Shown here: positions 22,658 through 33,510 of the stretch, in pieces
How positions within the stretch are numbered: position 1 is the first letter of the stretch
Layout of the letters: each line of letters opens with the position of its first letter
From: Symsagittifera roscoffensis
Lineage: Eukaryota; Xenacoelomorpha; Acoela; Convolutidae
Assembly: GCF_963678635.1 (NCBI RefSeq)
Contig: NC_087069.1
Span: forward strand, 33,751,090-33,815,089
Reading direction: 5' to 3'
Length of the DNA: 64,000 nt
The notes under the pieces: model-generated
What the model saw: the letters and a program-made list of their open reading frames with translations, nothing else
Databases searched by the model: none
Told to the model about the DNA's origin: nothing
Position numbers and translations under genes: made by a program

Positions 22658-22714
22658 CCATATATGGAAGTAGTACCAAATATGGAAATCTTTGTATGAA
22701 TTTTCCATGTATGG
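22658..22714 (-). promoter_or_regulatory. Three CArG-like palindromes upstream of ORF A, copy 1
   Basis: CCATATATGG (22658-22667) and CCAAATATGG (22676-22685) fit the CC(A/T)6GG SRF/MADS-box consensus. CCATGTATGG (22705-22714) has one mismatch. They lie about 95-150 bases before the ORF A start, with a TTTATATAG stretch just outside them. The same trio is kept in copies 2 and 3. Binding is not shown. Confidence 0.45.
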
Positions 22715-22865
22715 AAATTGCGTAGGCGTTAATACTCCTATATAAATCCGCCATTTTCTGCAAAAATCACAGTAATCAAAATAAAATTCCTTATCTCCGA
22801 TTTTTGTTTCACAGGCTCTTCCAATGTTTTGTTTTTTCTTTACTGATTGTTCTGAATTAACTCTT

Positions 22866-23093
22866 CTAAATTAAAACGTTGTCGAAAATTTGGCAGTACT
22901 TATCTTTTCTGTAACCTCCTCTCCACCTTCTTAACAAAATTTTTGAACTCTCTGTGTTTCTAAACAAACTAAAACTAGTACAACCTCCATCAACGTCATC
23001 TGTCCACCACTCTTGTAGTTTTGTGTAATAGTTAAATTTTAAAAGCTGATGAATTTCCATTTCAGACATTGAAAACGATTTTGATTGAAACAT
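22866..23093 (-). CDS. Cassette ORF B, copy 2 (unrecognised)
   Basis: A 75-codon frame with only a few substitutions relative to copy 1 (for example IHQLLKF for IHQIFKF). The unit boundary at 22770 cuts off the downstream block that copies 1 and 3 retain. Confidence 0.4.
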   Translation of the reverse strand: MFQSKSFSMSEMEIHQLLKFNYYTKLQEWWTDDVDGGCTSFSLFRNTESSKILLRRWRGGYRKDKYCQIFDNVLI

Positions 23094-23575
23094 ATTTCTT
23101 CCTTAAATACTCACAGAAACATGAAAAAAATAGAAATGTTTTATGAAATTTATTTTATTGTGTTATAACAATCAGCATAAAATGTTTTCCCCCTATTTAG
23201 AGTCTAATTTATTTTTAGAAAACTCATGTAGTCAATCAAAAGTCTGAATTACGTCAAAAAACATGAAAACAACCAATGAAATACAGAAAATCTAAAAATA
23301 TTGTTAAGGTTTTAAACTACAATTTTGTTTGTAATTTTGTCCAATTAAGACAAAATTTAACTAAATTCAAATAAAAACAGTAAATAAGTAAGTTTTTCTA
23401 TAATTTTTTAAGCAATAACTGGAAAATTAGCTGATAATTGTTTAATTTTTTATGTCACTTTCGATTAAAATGTTTTGACTTATTTTTCCTCCAATACCAT
23501 AGCTCTAAACAGAATAAAAAATAGTTTTGAATCAATAATTTTTCAAGTAACAAACATACAAAAGATCAGAAAGCA

Positions 23576-24102
23576 TTACTGAGGTTTACAATTATCAACA
23601 AACATAAAAACTCCCAAAGTTTGAGACAATTCTTTGAACTCATTCAAAGTATATTTGACATATACAACTTGCTTCAAGTCTTCATCATTTTCCTTTGCAA
23701 TGAAGAGTCGAATCTGAATGTAGGGTGGCTTGTTCACATTGTATTTCTTGGTTGTGACACACACCCTCCTCAATTTGTATGTTGCTAATTCATATAATCT
23801 ATTACAGAAATTGAATTCATGATCCATAGTTGATTCTTTACCACATTTGGTTTCATCTATAGGTACGAGTCCAAGGTTTTCAGCATCGTGAATAACAGTT
23901 TTGCTTCGCCTTTTTTTTCACTAAGATAGACTTGTTGCGACTTTTCAAATTTTCCCAAATTTTTCATTTTCAATAGTTGAAAGCACGGTTTGAAGTATAT
24001 TTTCCCCTTTTAGGATTTTTGGAACCAAACAATTTTCCCAATTCTTTTTTGATTTTTTGAAAATTCAATATAGTTAGGACTATCAACTTTTCTAGAGTAC
24101 AT
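23576..24102 (-). pseudogene. Cassette ORF A, copy 2 (frameshifted at the A-run)
   Basis: ATG at 24102 begins MYSRKVDSPNYIEF as in copy 1. The A-run near 23920 is one base longer than in copy 1, which throws the N-terminal frame into a third frame. The C-terminal part remains open from MDHEFNFCNRLYEL to the stop at 23576. The same trio of CArG-like sites lies upstream at 24197-24206, 24215-24224 and 24244-24253. Confidence 0.45.
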
Positions 24103-24488
24103 TTCGAAGAGCAAACTGATCAGATGAGGAGGAATGAGAAAAAAGTTTTTGAGATTAAGAGAAAATGGAAGTAAGCAGTATGAGTCATCGCGATTTCCAT
24201 ATATGGAAGTAGTACCAAATATGGAAATCTTTGTATGAATTTTCCATGTATGGAAATTGCGTAGGCGTTAATACTACTATATAAATCCGCCATTTTCTGC
24301 AAAAACCATTCTTCTCAATTCCAGCTGCTATGTGTCAAGCTCTTCTCAGCTTTTATTTAGGTTATAAAATTAAATCATTGTTAATTTCTATTTCCTGCGA
24401 ATTTTACAAAAAATACATAGTAACCCAAGATTTTTGAGCCTCTACTCACAATTCTTTCTGTTCTTTGGGAACTTGCAAGTTTCATTTT

Positions 24489-25204
24489 TTTTTAATATTT
24501 TAATTTTTCAGAAATTAGACACTCCAAGTCATCAATACTGATAATTTCTAAACAATAATTGAACAATAAAAAAATGTTTGTTCAAATAACTTTTGAAAAA
24601 AAATTGCAAATTAGGTTTTTGCAAATATTTTATTTAAAATATTTAAAAAATGCGTCCTGCAAAGTGTTTTTTTAAAAAGCACGCATGTTAGTTAAAAAGT
24701 AGTTTTTTTTTGCATTTTGTAGAAAAGTAACAAATATTTGTTCGTTGAAAAACATTTGAATTGAAATAAAAATTACTTTGACAACATTTTTTTGAAGAAA
24801 AAATCAAAAATTAATAGAAAAATTGAAACGCTCACTATTTTCAGAACCATAACTATCAATGAAACAATCAAATGTTTTGAATAAATCAGATTCATAATTT
24901 GAGTCTTAAACTTTTCGAATTCGGTCTAAAAATGATGAGCCCAGAGTTTAAGTAGATGCAAGTTTTTGATGAGAACTTGTATGAAGTTTTTTGAACTTTT
25001 TCCAAACGAGTCGTTTATTTCCTTAATACGCTTGGTGTTTTTCCAGCTCCTATCTATCGCAATTTATGCTGAACTCCGCAATTAATCTGATTGAATACTT
25101 CCCCACTTGATGTGACAATTCTTGAATATAATCTAGATAATCAATTTCTTGATATATGTATTGATATTTGTCTAATCTCTGAAAAAACTTGGCTATGAGA
25201 TGTT
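24489..25204. other. Spacer (loop) between inverted cassette copies
   Basis: About 0.7 kb of very AT-rich sequence between the arms of the 1.7 kb inverted repeat. No coding or structural element is recognised. Confidence 0.6.
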
Positions 25205-26985
25205 CTTATTAAAATAAAGTGAAATTTGCAAGTTGCCAAAGAACAGAAAGAATCGTGAGTAGACACTCAAAACTCTTAGGTTACTATGTATTTTTTGTAA
25301 AATTCGTTGGAAACAGAAATCAACAATGATTTACTATCATAATCTGAATAAAAGCAGGGAAGAACTTGACATATAGCAGCTGGCATTGAGAAGAATGATT
25401 TTTCCAGAAAGTGGCGGATTTATATAGTAATATTAACGCCTACGCAATTTCCATACAGGGAAAATTCATACAAAATTTTCCATGTTTGGTACTACTTCCA
25501 TATATGGAAATCGCGATGACTCATACTGCTTACTTCCATTTTCTTTTAATCTCAAAACTTTTCCCTCATTCCTCCTCATTCGATCAGTTTGCTTTTCAAA
25601 AATGTACTCTAGAAAAGTTGATAGTCCCAACTATATTGAATTTTTAAAAAATCAAAAAAAAATTGGGAGTTTTGTTTGGTTCCAAAAATCCTACAAAGGG
25701 AAAATATACTTCAAACCGTGCTTTCACATTTTGAAAAATAAAAGATTTGGGACAATTTGAAAAGCTGCAATAAATCTACCTTAGAAAAAAAGGAGAAACG
25801 GCAATCCGCAATACTGTTTTTCACGATGCTGAAGCTTTGAACTCGTACCTATGGATGAAGCCAAATGTGGTAAAGAATCAACTTTGGACCAGGAGTTCGC
25901 TATCTGTCATAGATTATATGAATTAGCAACACACAACATGAGTAGGGTGTGTGTCACAACCAAGAAATACAAAGGAAAATAATCAAGTTGCAAAGGAAAA
26001 TAAGCAAGTTGCATATGTCAAATATACTTTGAATGAATTCAAAGAACTGTCCCAAAATTTGGGAGACTCTATGTTTGTTGATAATTGTAAGCCTCAATAA
26101 TGCTTTCTGATGTTTTGTATGTTTGTTAGCTGAAATGTTATTGAATCAAAACTATTTTTTCTTATTGAAGTATATGTGTAGAGCTATGGTATTGGAGGAA
26201 AAATAAGACAGAACATTTTAATCGAAAATGACATAAAAAATAAACCATTTGTCAACTAATTTTCCAGTTATTGCTTAAGAAATTACAGACAAATCTACTT
26301 ATTTACTGTTTTTACCTAAATTTAAGTAAATTTTGTCTGATTTGGACAAAATTACAAAAAAGAATGTAGTTGAAAACCTTATCAATATTTTTTGATTTTC
26401 TTTATTTCATTACTTGTTTTCATGTTTTTTGCCATAATTTGACGTTTTGATTGACTACGTGAGTTTTTGAAAAATAAATTAGAATCTAAATAGGGGGAAA
26501 TGTTTTATGGTGATTGTAATAACAAAATAAATTAAGACTAAAACAACATTTCGAATTTCTTCAAGTTTCTTTGTTTGTTTAAGGAAGAAATATGTTTCTA
26601 TCAAAATCATTTTCAATGTCTGAAATAGAAATTTATCAGATTTTAAAATTTAACTACTACACAAAAGTACAAGAGTGGTAGACAGATGACCTTGATGGAG
26701 ATTATATTAGTTTTAGTTTGTAAAGAAACACAGAGAGTTCAAAAATTTTGTTAAGAAGGTGGAGAGGAGGTTACAGAAAAAATGAGTACTGCCAAGTTTT
26801 TCAACAACGTTTTAATTTAGAAGAGTTAACTCAGATTGAGTGAACAATCTTTAAAAAAACATTGGAAGAGCCTGTGAAACAGAAATTGGAGAAACAATTT
26901 TATTTTCATTACTGTTTTGAATTTGATGCAAATACAAAATCTAGATTTGTCAGAAAATCTTTTGATCGATTATCCAAACTTAAAA
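25205..26985 (+). repeat. Two-ORF cassette, copy 3 (inverted, more diverged)
   Basis: Inverted relative to copies 1 and 2. It starts with the shared flank (TTTGCAAGTTGCCAAAGAACAG against CTGTTCTTTGGGAACTTGCA at 24454), runs through the CArG-like sites (25451-25460, 25480-25489, 25498-25507) and ORF A (25602-26100), then ORF B (about 26591-26985). Together with copy 2 it forms a large inverted repeat. It is clearly older or less constrained, with many stops and an internal deletion near 25985. Confidence 0.8.
25602..26100 (+). pseudogene. Cassette ORF A, copy 3 (broken)
   Basis: Starts MYSRKVDSPNYIEF like the other copies but meets a stop at about 25758 (FGTI-stop), then frameshifts. The block before the terminal stop still reads VKYTLNEFKEL in another frame. 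A short deletion removes the IQIR strand region. Confidence 0.6.
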
Positions 26986-27068
26986 GACTTTTTATTGAAA
27001 CAAATATATACTCGATCACGAATCTTTCTATCAATTCATTATCAAAAAACTTTACATCTAAACCTTGA
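26591..27068 (+). pseudogene. Cassette ORF B, copy 3 (broken, longest downstream part)
   Basis: Begins as MFLSKSFSMSEIEIYQ and hits a stop at the WW position. The downstream block is open from 26862 to 27068 and contains FDANTKSRFVRKSF, the counterpart of FDANPKSRFVRKSF in copy 1. This shows that the ancestral ORF B extended beyond the 75 codons now open in copies 1 and 2. No known family is recognised. Confidence 0.5.
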
Positions 27069-27069
27069 C

Positions 27070-28660
27070 GGTTGTATGAATAATTTAAGACGTTAAGAAT
27101 TGACAAAAATAAAAGGCACCAATCAAAAAATAGTAAAACTTCAAGTTTTTTCAGACTCAGCACACCAAGCCAAATTAGAAAGATACCAAGGACATATCAA
27201 ATTAGATGATAAACATGCATTTCAAGGCGCACATGGAGGTTTAACGTATGATTTACACGTTAACATTTGGATACCACACATTGAAATAAATAATCCTTCA
27301 AACTGCAAAGCAGACACACAAGAAAAGGTTATCAAGAAAAAATGTTTTTTTTTATTGGAAAACTCAATTAGAAAAAGTAAAATTAACACGAGATTTAAAA
27401 GATGACACAATACTATATCAAGGATTACGCTTACCTTGTAAAAACGACCGAGGATATTGCGATTCCAGAACACGCACACAGGCAACCATTGTTTGGTTCC
27501 CTGAAGACACATGCACAACATTTCAAGTCGCAAAGTTCGTGCAAGAATGATAAAATTTCACCAGAAATACTTCATCGAATCGTTACTTTTTGACAAATTC
27601 AACCCTGACAAAATAAGAAAACATAATTACGAATACAAAAATATCGACGGAAAAGAAAGTAATCTAACACATTTTCAAATCTATCCCGAAACTGAAGTAG
27701 CTTCTAAATACCGAACGCCATTATACAAACCACAAAATTCAAGAATACTTGTCGAACACAAAAATGGTATCGACATGAAAACTGGAAAATTAATTTTCAA
27801 CCGGATGTAAGCATATAAACATTTCAATGATGAAAAATCATACATCCCAGTAACATTTCTGAAAAAAAGGAAATGTTGGTGGAAAACTCCGTCGACAAGA
27901 TAAAGGAAACACATGTTTACAAGAACTATCAATATTGAACAATACTTGTTTTGGCGCAATTCACTATGATATTCATTCAGACATGCAATTAGACTATACA
28001 ATAAGCCGAATTTTTCAGGAAATCTCACTATCAGAATTAGAAACCCTACATTCTTTATGCAAACTAGAACGAACACAAATTCTACAACCACTTCCATTAG
28101 CAGTACTAAAAAAACCGTATGCAGGATACCTACTAACAGGAAATAGATTGAGTGTCTTTGACTATGAAGGAAACATACTATGATATTACACATGCTCTAA
28201 AAAGTATCTCCATTATATGTTTTTGAAGACTAAAGGTGCTATAAAAGAATTCGTATATTCTATAAAAACAAAGTACATTTTGTAGAAACACTTTCCAGAC
28301 TTTCATATTTTTGGGATACAGCCAGAACCATGTGGAATCTGAAAATAGCCACAATATTGTACAGCTAACCCCAGATGATGGTAAATACTATCTTCTCACC
28401 CCATACCCTACTCTCATGCCAGCATTAAAGAAATTTTCACCGGAAAGCATCAGAGCTATTGCCCGAAACCCGAATATTGATCTTCAATCCATAGGTATAT
28501 ATTCACAATCAGATATACAACATCACATACATACACAACAATTTCAAGAACTTTGAACAAAAATGGACACAATTCAAAGACAATCAATAGACCAAAAATT
28601 AAGAAAATTTGCAGAAACAGCAGAATTTTTCTGTTATCTACGCACAATACTACAGAGGAT
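27070..28660 (+). pseudogene. Right arm: virus-like envelope glycoprotein relic (class III / chuvirus-like?)
   Basis: Multi-frame remnant of a Cys-containing glycoprotein. Visible pieces are GYCDS and TIVWFPEDTC (27486-27515), a helical block with QILQPLPLA near 28080, CYKRI...FYKNKVHFVETLSRL (28237-28302) and GIYSQSDIQ near 28493. The series of GYC, VW...C, CY..I..FY...FVE.LSR and GIYS resembles my recollection of glycoproteins of chuviruses and of retroelements that captured them. This assignment is from memory and needs a search. Frame changes and stops occur about every 100-300 bases, so it is an inactive fossil. It sits where env lies in a retroelement whose LTR-like end follows at 30860. 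Confidence 0.45.
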
Positions 28661-29480
28661 ATTTTAGGGATATAGAAGATTATAAATATCTAGACGGCAA
28701 AAAATACTGTCCACAGGATATTTCTCCCATAAATAAATCTAAAAAATGAACTCCTTGCCTTTGTAGGATGGCCCTATTACATCTAAGAAAGATTGACTAT
28801 TTTATACGCAATGTTCATTTTTTTTAGGATTTTTTCTCATTAATAAAAGGAAAAAATAACACATATGCTAGACACACACAAAAAAGAACAAACAAGCGTA
28901 GCACGCATCTTGTTTGCAAGATTTTTTGGAATTTTTTTCAACTTTCCTTAACAAAATACTTTTAGACACTCAAATCAAAGAATAAAAAAAAATTATCGAA
29001 CACACAAAATACATGCGACGAATTACAAGACAATACATCTACAAAGCAACTGCACCACAATTACAAAATTTTCAAAATAACCACTCACTATCTTTAGTAT
29101 CACGAAACCATAGACATATACCGATACCAGAGCACAACTCCTCAAGTCAAAGCTACCCACAAAGCCCAGTTTCTCATGTAGTTTCTCACTTTCGCAGAAA
29201 ATTCTCCAGCTCCCGCCTCTTATACAGATGCAACCCCAACCTACTCCTCCTTGACAAGTATCACACCCGATCCCTCCAGCCCTGTCACAGCAGTGCTTGA
29301 GCACAGGCTTGATAACTTCATAACACTCTAACAACAGCTTCAACACAATAACACGCTAACACATCATAATATAGCACAATCCATATCACACTCCGAATCC
29401 TCCAACCCAGCCTCCTCATTAGAAGAACCATGAACCCTCCGATTATTTAAAAGAAAACATCGAACTCCCAAACCCTTCAT
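28661..29480 (+). pseudogene. Right arm: degraded region after the glycoprotein
   Basis: Contains short frames, including 29013-29300 which is Ser/Pro-rich (NHSLSLVSRNHRHIPIPEHN). It may represent the membrane anchor and cytosolic tail of the preceding glycoprotein in other frames. No domain is recognised. Confidence 0.25.
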
Positions 29481-29498
29481 CACCCTCGACCACCTCGA

Positions 29499-30440
29499 TT
29501 GTTTTCCCTACACCTAAAGCACACTATTACCCAAGAATTTCTCTTATATAACTCACCCTGTTTTCCACAATATACAGACAACGACACAAATAACAGCCAA
29601 CTAAATTATTTAGATGAATACAATTTATTCCCATCCCTATCATGGACATCACACTATCATTTTACTAACCCACTAGAACTACATTTGTATAATAACCCAG
29701 AAGACAATGCCATTTGCCAATGCCGCTTACGCAATTTAACCACGGCACAACATGAAAGACAGTTCACCACTATCGGACTAACTCAAACACTCTAATTTTG
29801 TTGCACAAAAAGCTAACAGATTTTCCATCAATCATTACGATCACGCCATTGCACGATACATGAAAACCACTATCATCGAAGAAGACGAAGACACTAACCC
29901 CCAACTAACAGAGAAGTTGTTTATTAAATCTGAATACATATTTGTTCCTGATATCATGAACAAAAAAGACGATAATATAATTTCCACAGCACTAACCGAC
30001 ACAAAAACTTATGCCTCCTATTTTAATAAATTTAATCATTTTTCGCACACTTTTCATTTTTTAATCAAAAGAACGTTACCTACACTGTAACATTTAGTAT
30101 AAATTTTATTGTATTAAAATACTAATTTTCACTGCATCCTCCGAAATTACGACCCAATAAGACAAATGTATATATTCTGCCACTAACCAAATCATTTGAC
30201 GTCGAAGAATCTCGCCCACTAATCATTCCCCGCGAACATAAACAGCTCATTGAGGTTCACAACCTAGATTATATTTACAAAACTAAATATAACCATAAAC
30301 TATACAATCTCATCGAACACACATCATACGATATTGCTGTTTTTAATGAAGAATTAAATATCATCCGAGCACTTCAGCTTCTATGGCCCCTCCTCCAGAC
30401 TAAAAACGTCACCGTATGCTTGCTAAACTCCTAACATCAC
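29499..30440 (+). pseudogene. Right arm: broken ORF shared with the left arm
   Basis: Open pieces at 29499-29795 and 29860-30090, and a further piece near 30170-30435 (LPLTKSFDVEESRPLIIPRE), are homologous to minus-strand pieces of the left arm at 13350-14140. The product is unrecognised. It lies between the glycoprotein relic and the terminal repeat, so it belongs to the retroelement. Confidence 0.45.
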
Positions 30441-30859
30441 AAACAATTAACACCAAATTCCCAAATAGATTTTTTGCAGATGAAAATCCCCTGTAAGTAC
30501 AATTAGATGTTTTACTAGTAAATTCAAAACAAACTAACCACTTTATGAAAATATTTGACTTTTCATTTTTAGATTTCATCATTCACTCATCTAAAACAAG
30601 AAAAATTAATTAAAAAATTAGAAACTCCTTTCATTAAACTTTTTAAATTTCTCTATAAATATTCATTTTCAATTACTGAATTGCAATATATAACTGACGC
30701 AGTAAAATTAGATTTCCAAAGCCGTATATTCATAAAATTTTTAAAGTTCAATTTCAGTAATTTATTTTAAAAATGTAGTGAAATTAAACCGAAAAGCAAT
30801 TAATTTGACTTTACTAACCATTTCTAAGACTCTTCTTTTATAAATTTGAAGTTTCAGTA

Positions 30860-32262
30860 GTACATAAATCACACAGTCTTTCCACAACCGCATGAACTCG
30901 CCCACAACGAATTGTTAAAATAATGAATTTCAAGTTTTAAACTTTCACTGATAACAACTCTAACTTGTTTTAACACGTTTCAAACTTTCCCTTAGCCCGG
31001 TTGGGGAGGAATTATAATCTAACCAACGCAGCCTACTAACGCCATCAAACCACAAGCTAACAGCCTGACTAAGAAGAAAAGTCCCACTGTACCCAAACCA
31101 GATTAACACCAGATTAAAACTGGATATTGTTTTCTTTTGAAAACCTCTTTCAAGTTTTATTAAAACAAATTAAAACACAAAAAAGTCGAAAGTCAACCCC
31201 AAAACAAATGATTCTATTTTTGGTAAAAGGACACAACCAAAGCAAAAAAGAAAAAAACACGTAATAAAAATGTCACAAAAGGTTGAACACATAAAAAACC
31301 TCAAACAACTAACAAAAAATTATGAGTAAAAATTTAACTAGCAAGATGTAAATGTAAAAATATAATGCATTATGTGAAAATATCCTAGAGCCCCGGAACG
31401 ACCAGCAAAGAAGATGACACTGAGACATTCCAACCCTGAAATGGCAAATTGAAATTGTTTGTTGCCGTAGTCACGACCTTCAAGGATTTCAAGTACGGAT
31501 CCAACATCGCAACAAAGGTACCCACTGAAACAGACCAATGGCCATCTCGATGTTGACTTCACAAACAGATCCTAGTCACTTGGCACTTCACACGGAAAAG
31601 TCAAACTTCACCCTGCTCGTAGTCTCGCTCTAAGCTTAACGAAACCAATACATCATTGCATCGATCAGAAGTCTTGATACTCACCTAAGACTACCCACGA
31701 TCAAACGAGACCCACTTGAAAACACAAACGAAAACAACCCTTTTCCATCTAACACAAAAAACTACACTTCTCCCTTCTTCCTGCAGTCACTGCTTACAAC
31801 TTCAGAGGAAAACAACATCACCCACCCTACACTACAATAAACAATTAAAAAATAAAAAACTCTCCAAACCTCGGATGGGTGGAACCAGTTCTAAACTAGA
31901 AAATATAATTGGATATAATTTAAATTCTCTAATTTATTAAATTATTAATACCAAACAATCATATTCCATCCCTAACAAATGACACTGATTTAAAAGTGCT
32001 GAAACTACTTGTAGTTTCGGCACCAGAACAATTTAAATGAAACTTAGACTACAGTTGTTCTCCTTCTGTATGAGCTCCAAGAACTAATACGCAAAAGCTG
32101 TATATAGTAGATCTATTGAGACTAGGAGATATAAGAGTAAGATTCAGATTGGTATTAGACTAAGAAGTTGCACGAATCTATCCGGCCGAAAATAAGATAG
32201 CGTGACAAACATACGGTGTACCTTATCTGAAATTACTCAATGAGTCAACCACCCCAACTCAA
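30860..32262 (+). repeat. Right arm terminal repeat (LTR-like)
   Basis: Inverted homologue of 10030-12960 without the nested transposon. Its outer 390 bases are also homologous to 55205-55590, including GGTGTACCTTATCTGAAATTAC near the edge. As the last segment of the right arm in the sense direction it is best read as a 3' LTR region. Exact termini and a target duplication could not be fixed by eye. Confidence 0.6.
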
Positions 32263-32576
32263 CTCATTTTACTCTTTAGCTTATGGTTTCGTATTATCTT
32301 GCTTTCTGCGCATAGAAAGGCACTTACAGATACTTGTTTGCTGATTTTAACTTTCAGAATATGCTTTCGAATTATCTTGGCTTGTGCGCTTAGAAAGGCA
32401 CGTTGAATTTATTTCTTGTTCATCGGATTTGGTAAGTTCTCACTTTAAGTCTCAACCCAAAGTAAAATCAAAACAGGTAATTTAACCTACCATTTGAATC
32501 CTATCATGTCGACAACAGTAGTTAGTGCAAAAATAAACATTTTTGAACTTTCCCGCATTCAAGTTTAGGCGTAAAT

Positions 32577-33510
32577 AATCGATTATAACGGATTATAATG
32601 ATAATTTTTTGACAATTATAATCGATTATAATTACCAAAATTAGGTCTTTAAGGGATTTATAATTGATTATAATCGTGATATTTTCCAAGAGATTATTAT
32701 CTCTTATAATCGATTATAATTGATTATAGTTCTTACTAAAAACCCTTAAAATCAATTTTAATCGATTATAATCGATTATAATCTCTTATTTTTCCGAAAT
32801 TTTCTTTTATTCGAAATATATCTTATGGGTTATTTTTTTTTGTGTCAATAAAAAAATCTCTAAAAGAGAGATCTCTTGAACACTTTGTTTCATCTGAACA
32901 CAAAGTTATTCCACGAAACAAAAGTTTCATAGAGATCCTTTCATATGAGTGGAAAGGTTCTCGCGGTAGATGAAAAATAAATTTTCCGAATCAATCATGA
33001 AACTAAATCAATCTGCTGATGTTTTGGTGTTTAAAAAAGCTTATAATATGCATCACAACATAACTCTAATGGGGAAGAAATGAAAAAAAAACTTATAAAT
33101 TTGAATTAATTGGAAAACTTTAAAAACATTTTTCTCATTTTTCATAGGAACCAACGTACACAAAAAGCATAAAATATAAGCAATTTAGATGCAACTTCGA
33201 AGACAAAAATGGACAAACAAAAGGGATTATAATCAATTATAATCAATTATAATGGATTTTTGTGCAAAACTAATAAAATAGAAATTTGAATAAAAATAAT
33301 GGATTATAATCAATTATAATCGCTTATAATTCTATCAAAAAATAGACGAATAAATAATCGATTATAATCGATTGTAATGGATTATAATTAATTATAATTT
33401 GAATTTAAAAAGAGAGATTATAATCGATTATTAATTGATTAAAATTGATTGTTTCTCAATTATAGTGAGACTGGTACTAAAATCGTAATATAATCGATTA
33501 TTAACGCTTG
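32577..33510. repeat. ATCGATTATA-type palindromic array 1
   Basis: Dense, imperfect repetition of AATCGATTATAATCGATTAT and variants (GGATTATAAT, TTGATTATAATCG) with unrelated AT-rich sequence between. The unit is close to 10 bases and nearly self-complementary. The array is not a simple microsatellite because the spacing varies. Confidence 0.8.

Larger units (their letters stand above)
21231..22769 (-). repeat. Two-ORF cassette, copy 1 (tandem unit, 1.54 kb)
   Basis: First of two head-to-tail units with a period of 1539 bases. The block CAGTAATCMAAATAAAATTC marks both left edges (21231 and 22770), and CCGCCATTTTCTGCAAAAA marks both right edges. Copies 1 and 2 differ at only scattered bases. 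Homology with the inverted third copy continues left of this edge to about 21130. Each unit reads, on the minus strand: three CArG-like palindromes, ORF A, about 480 bases of AT-rich spacer, ORF B. Confidence 0.85.
22770..24307 (-). repeat. Two-ORF cassette, copy 2 (tandem unit)
   Basis: Directly abuts copy 1 in the same orientation. Its right flank, 24308-24488, is additionally homologous (inverted) to 25205-25390. Copy 2 therefore looks like the parental unit, with copy 1 a tandem duplicate that lacks this flank. Confidence 0.85.

Noticed and set aside
27681-28193. 170-codon minus-strand hydrophobic frame
   Set aside because: It is the shadow of the plus-strand glycoprotein relic; its hydrophobicity reflects reading A-rich codons in reverse.
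10030-32262. Polinton/Maverick element with long TIRs
   Set aside because: Size and inverted ends would fit, but no DNA polymerase B, packaging ATPase, protease or capsid frame is visible, and the integrase motifs look gypsy-type. Kept only as an unlikely alternative.
32577-33510. CRISPR-like or satellite interpretation of the ATCGATTATA array
   Set aside because: The units are short, imperfect and irregularly spaced without unique spacers, and the genome is eukaryotic.
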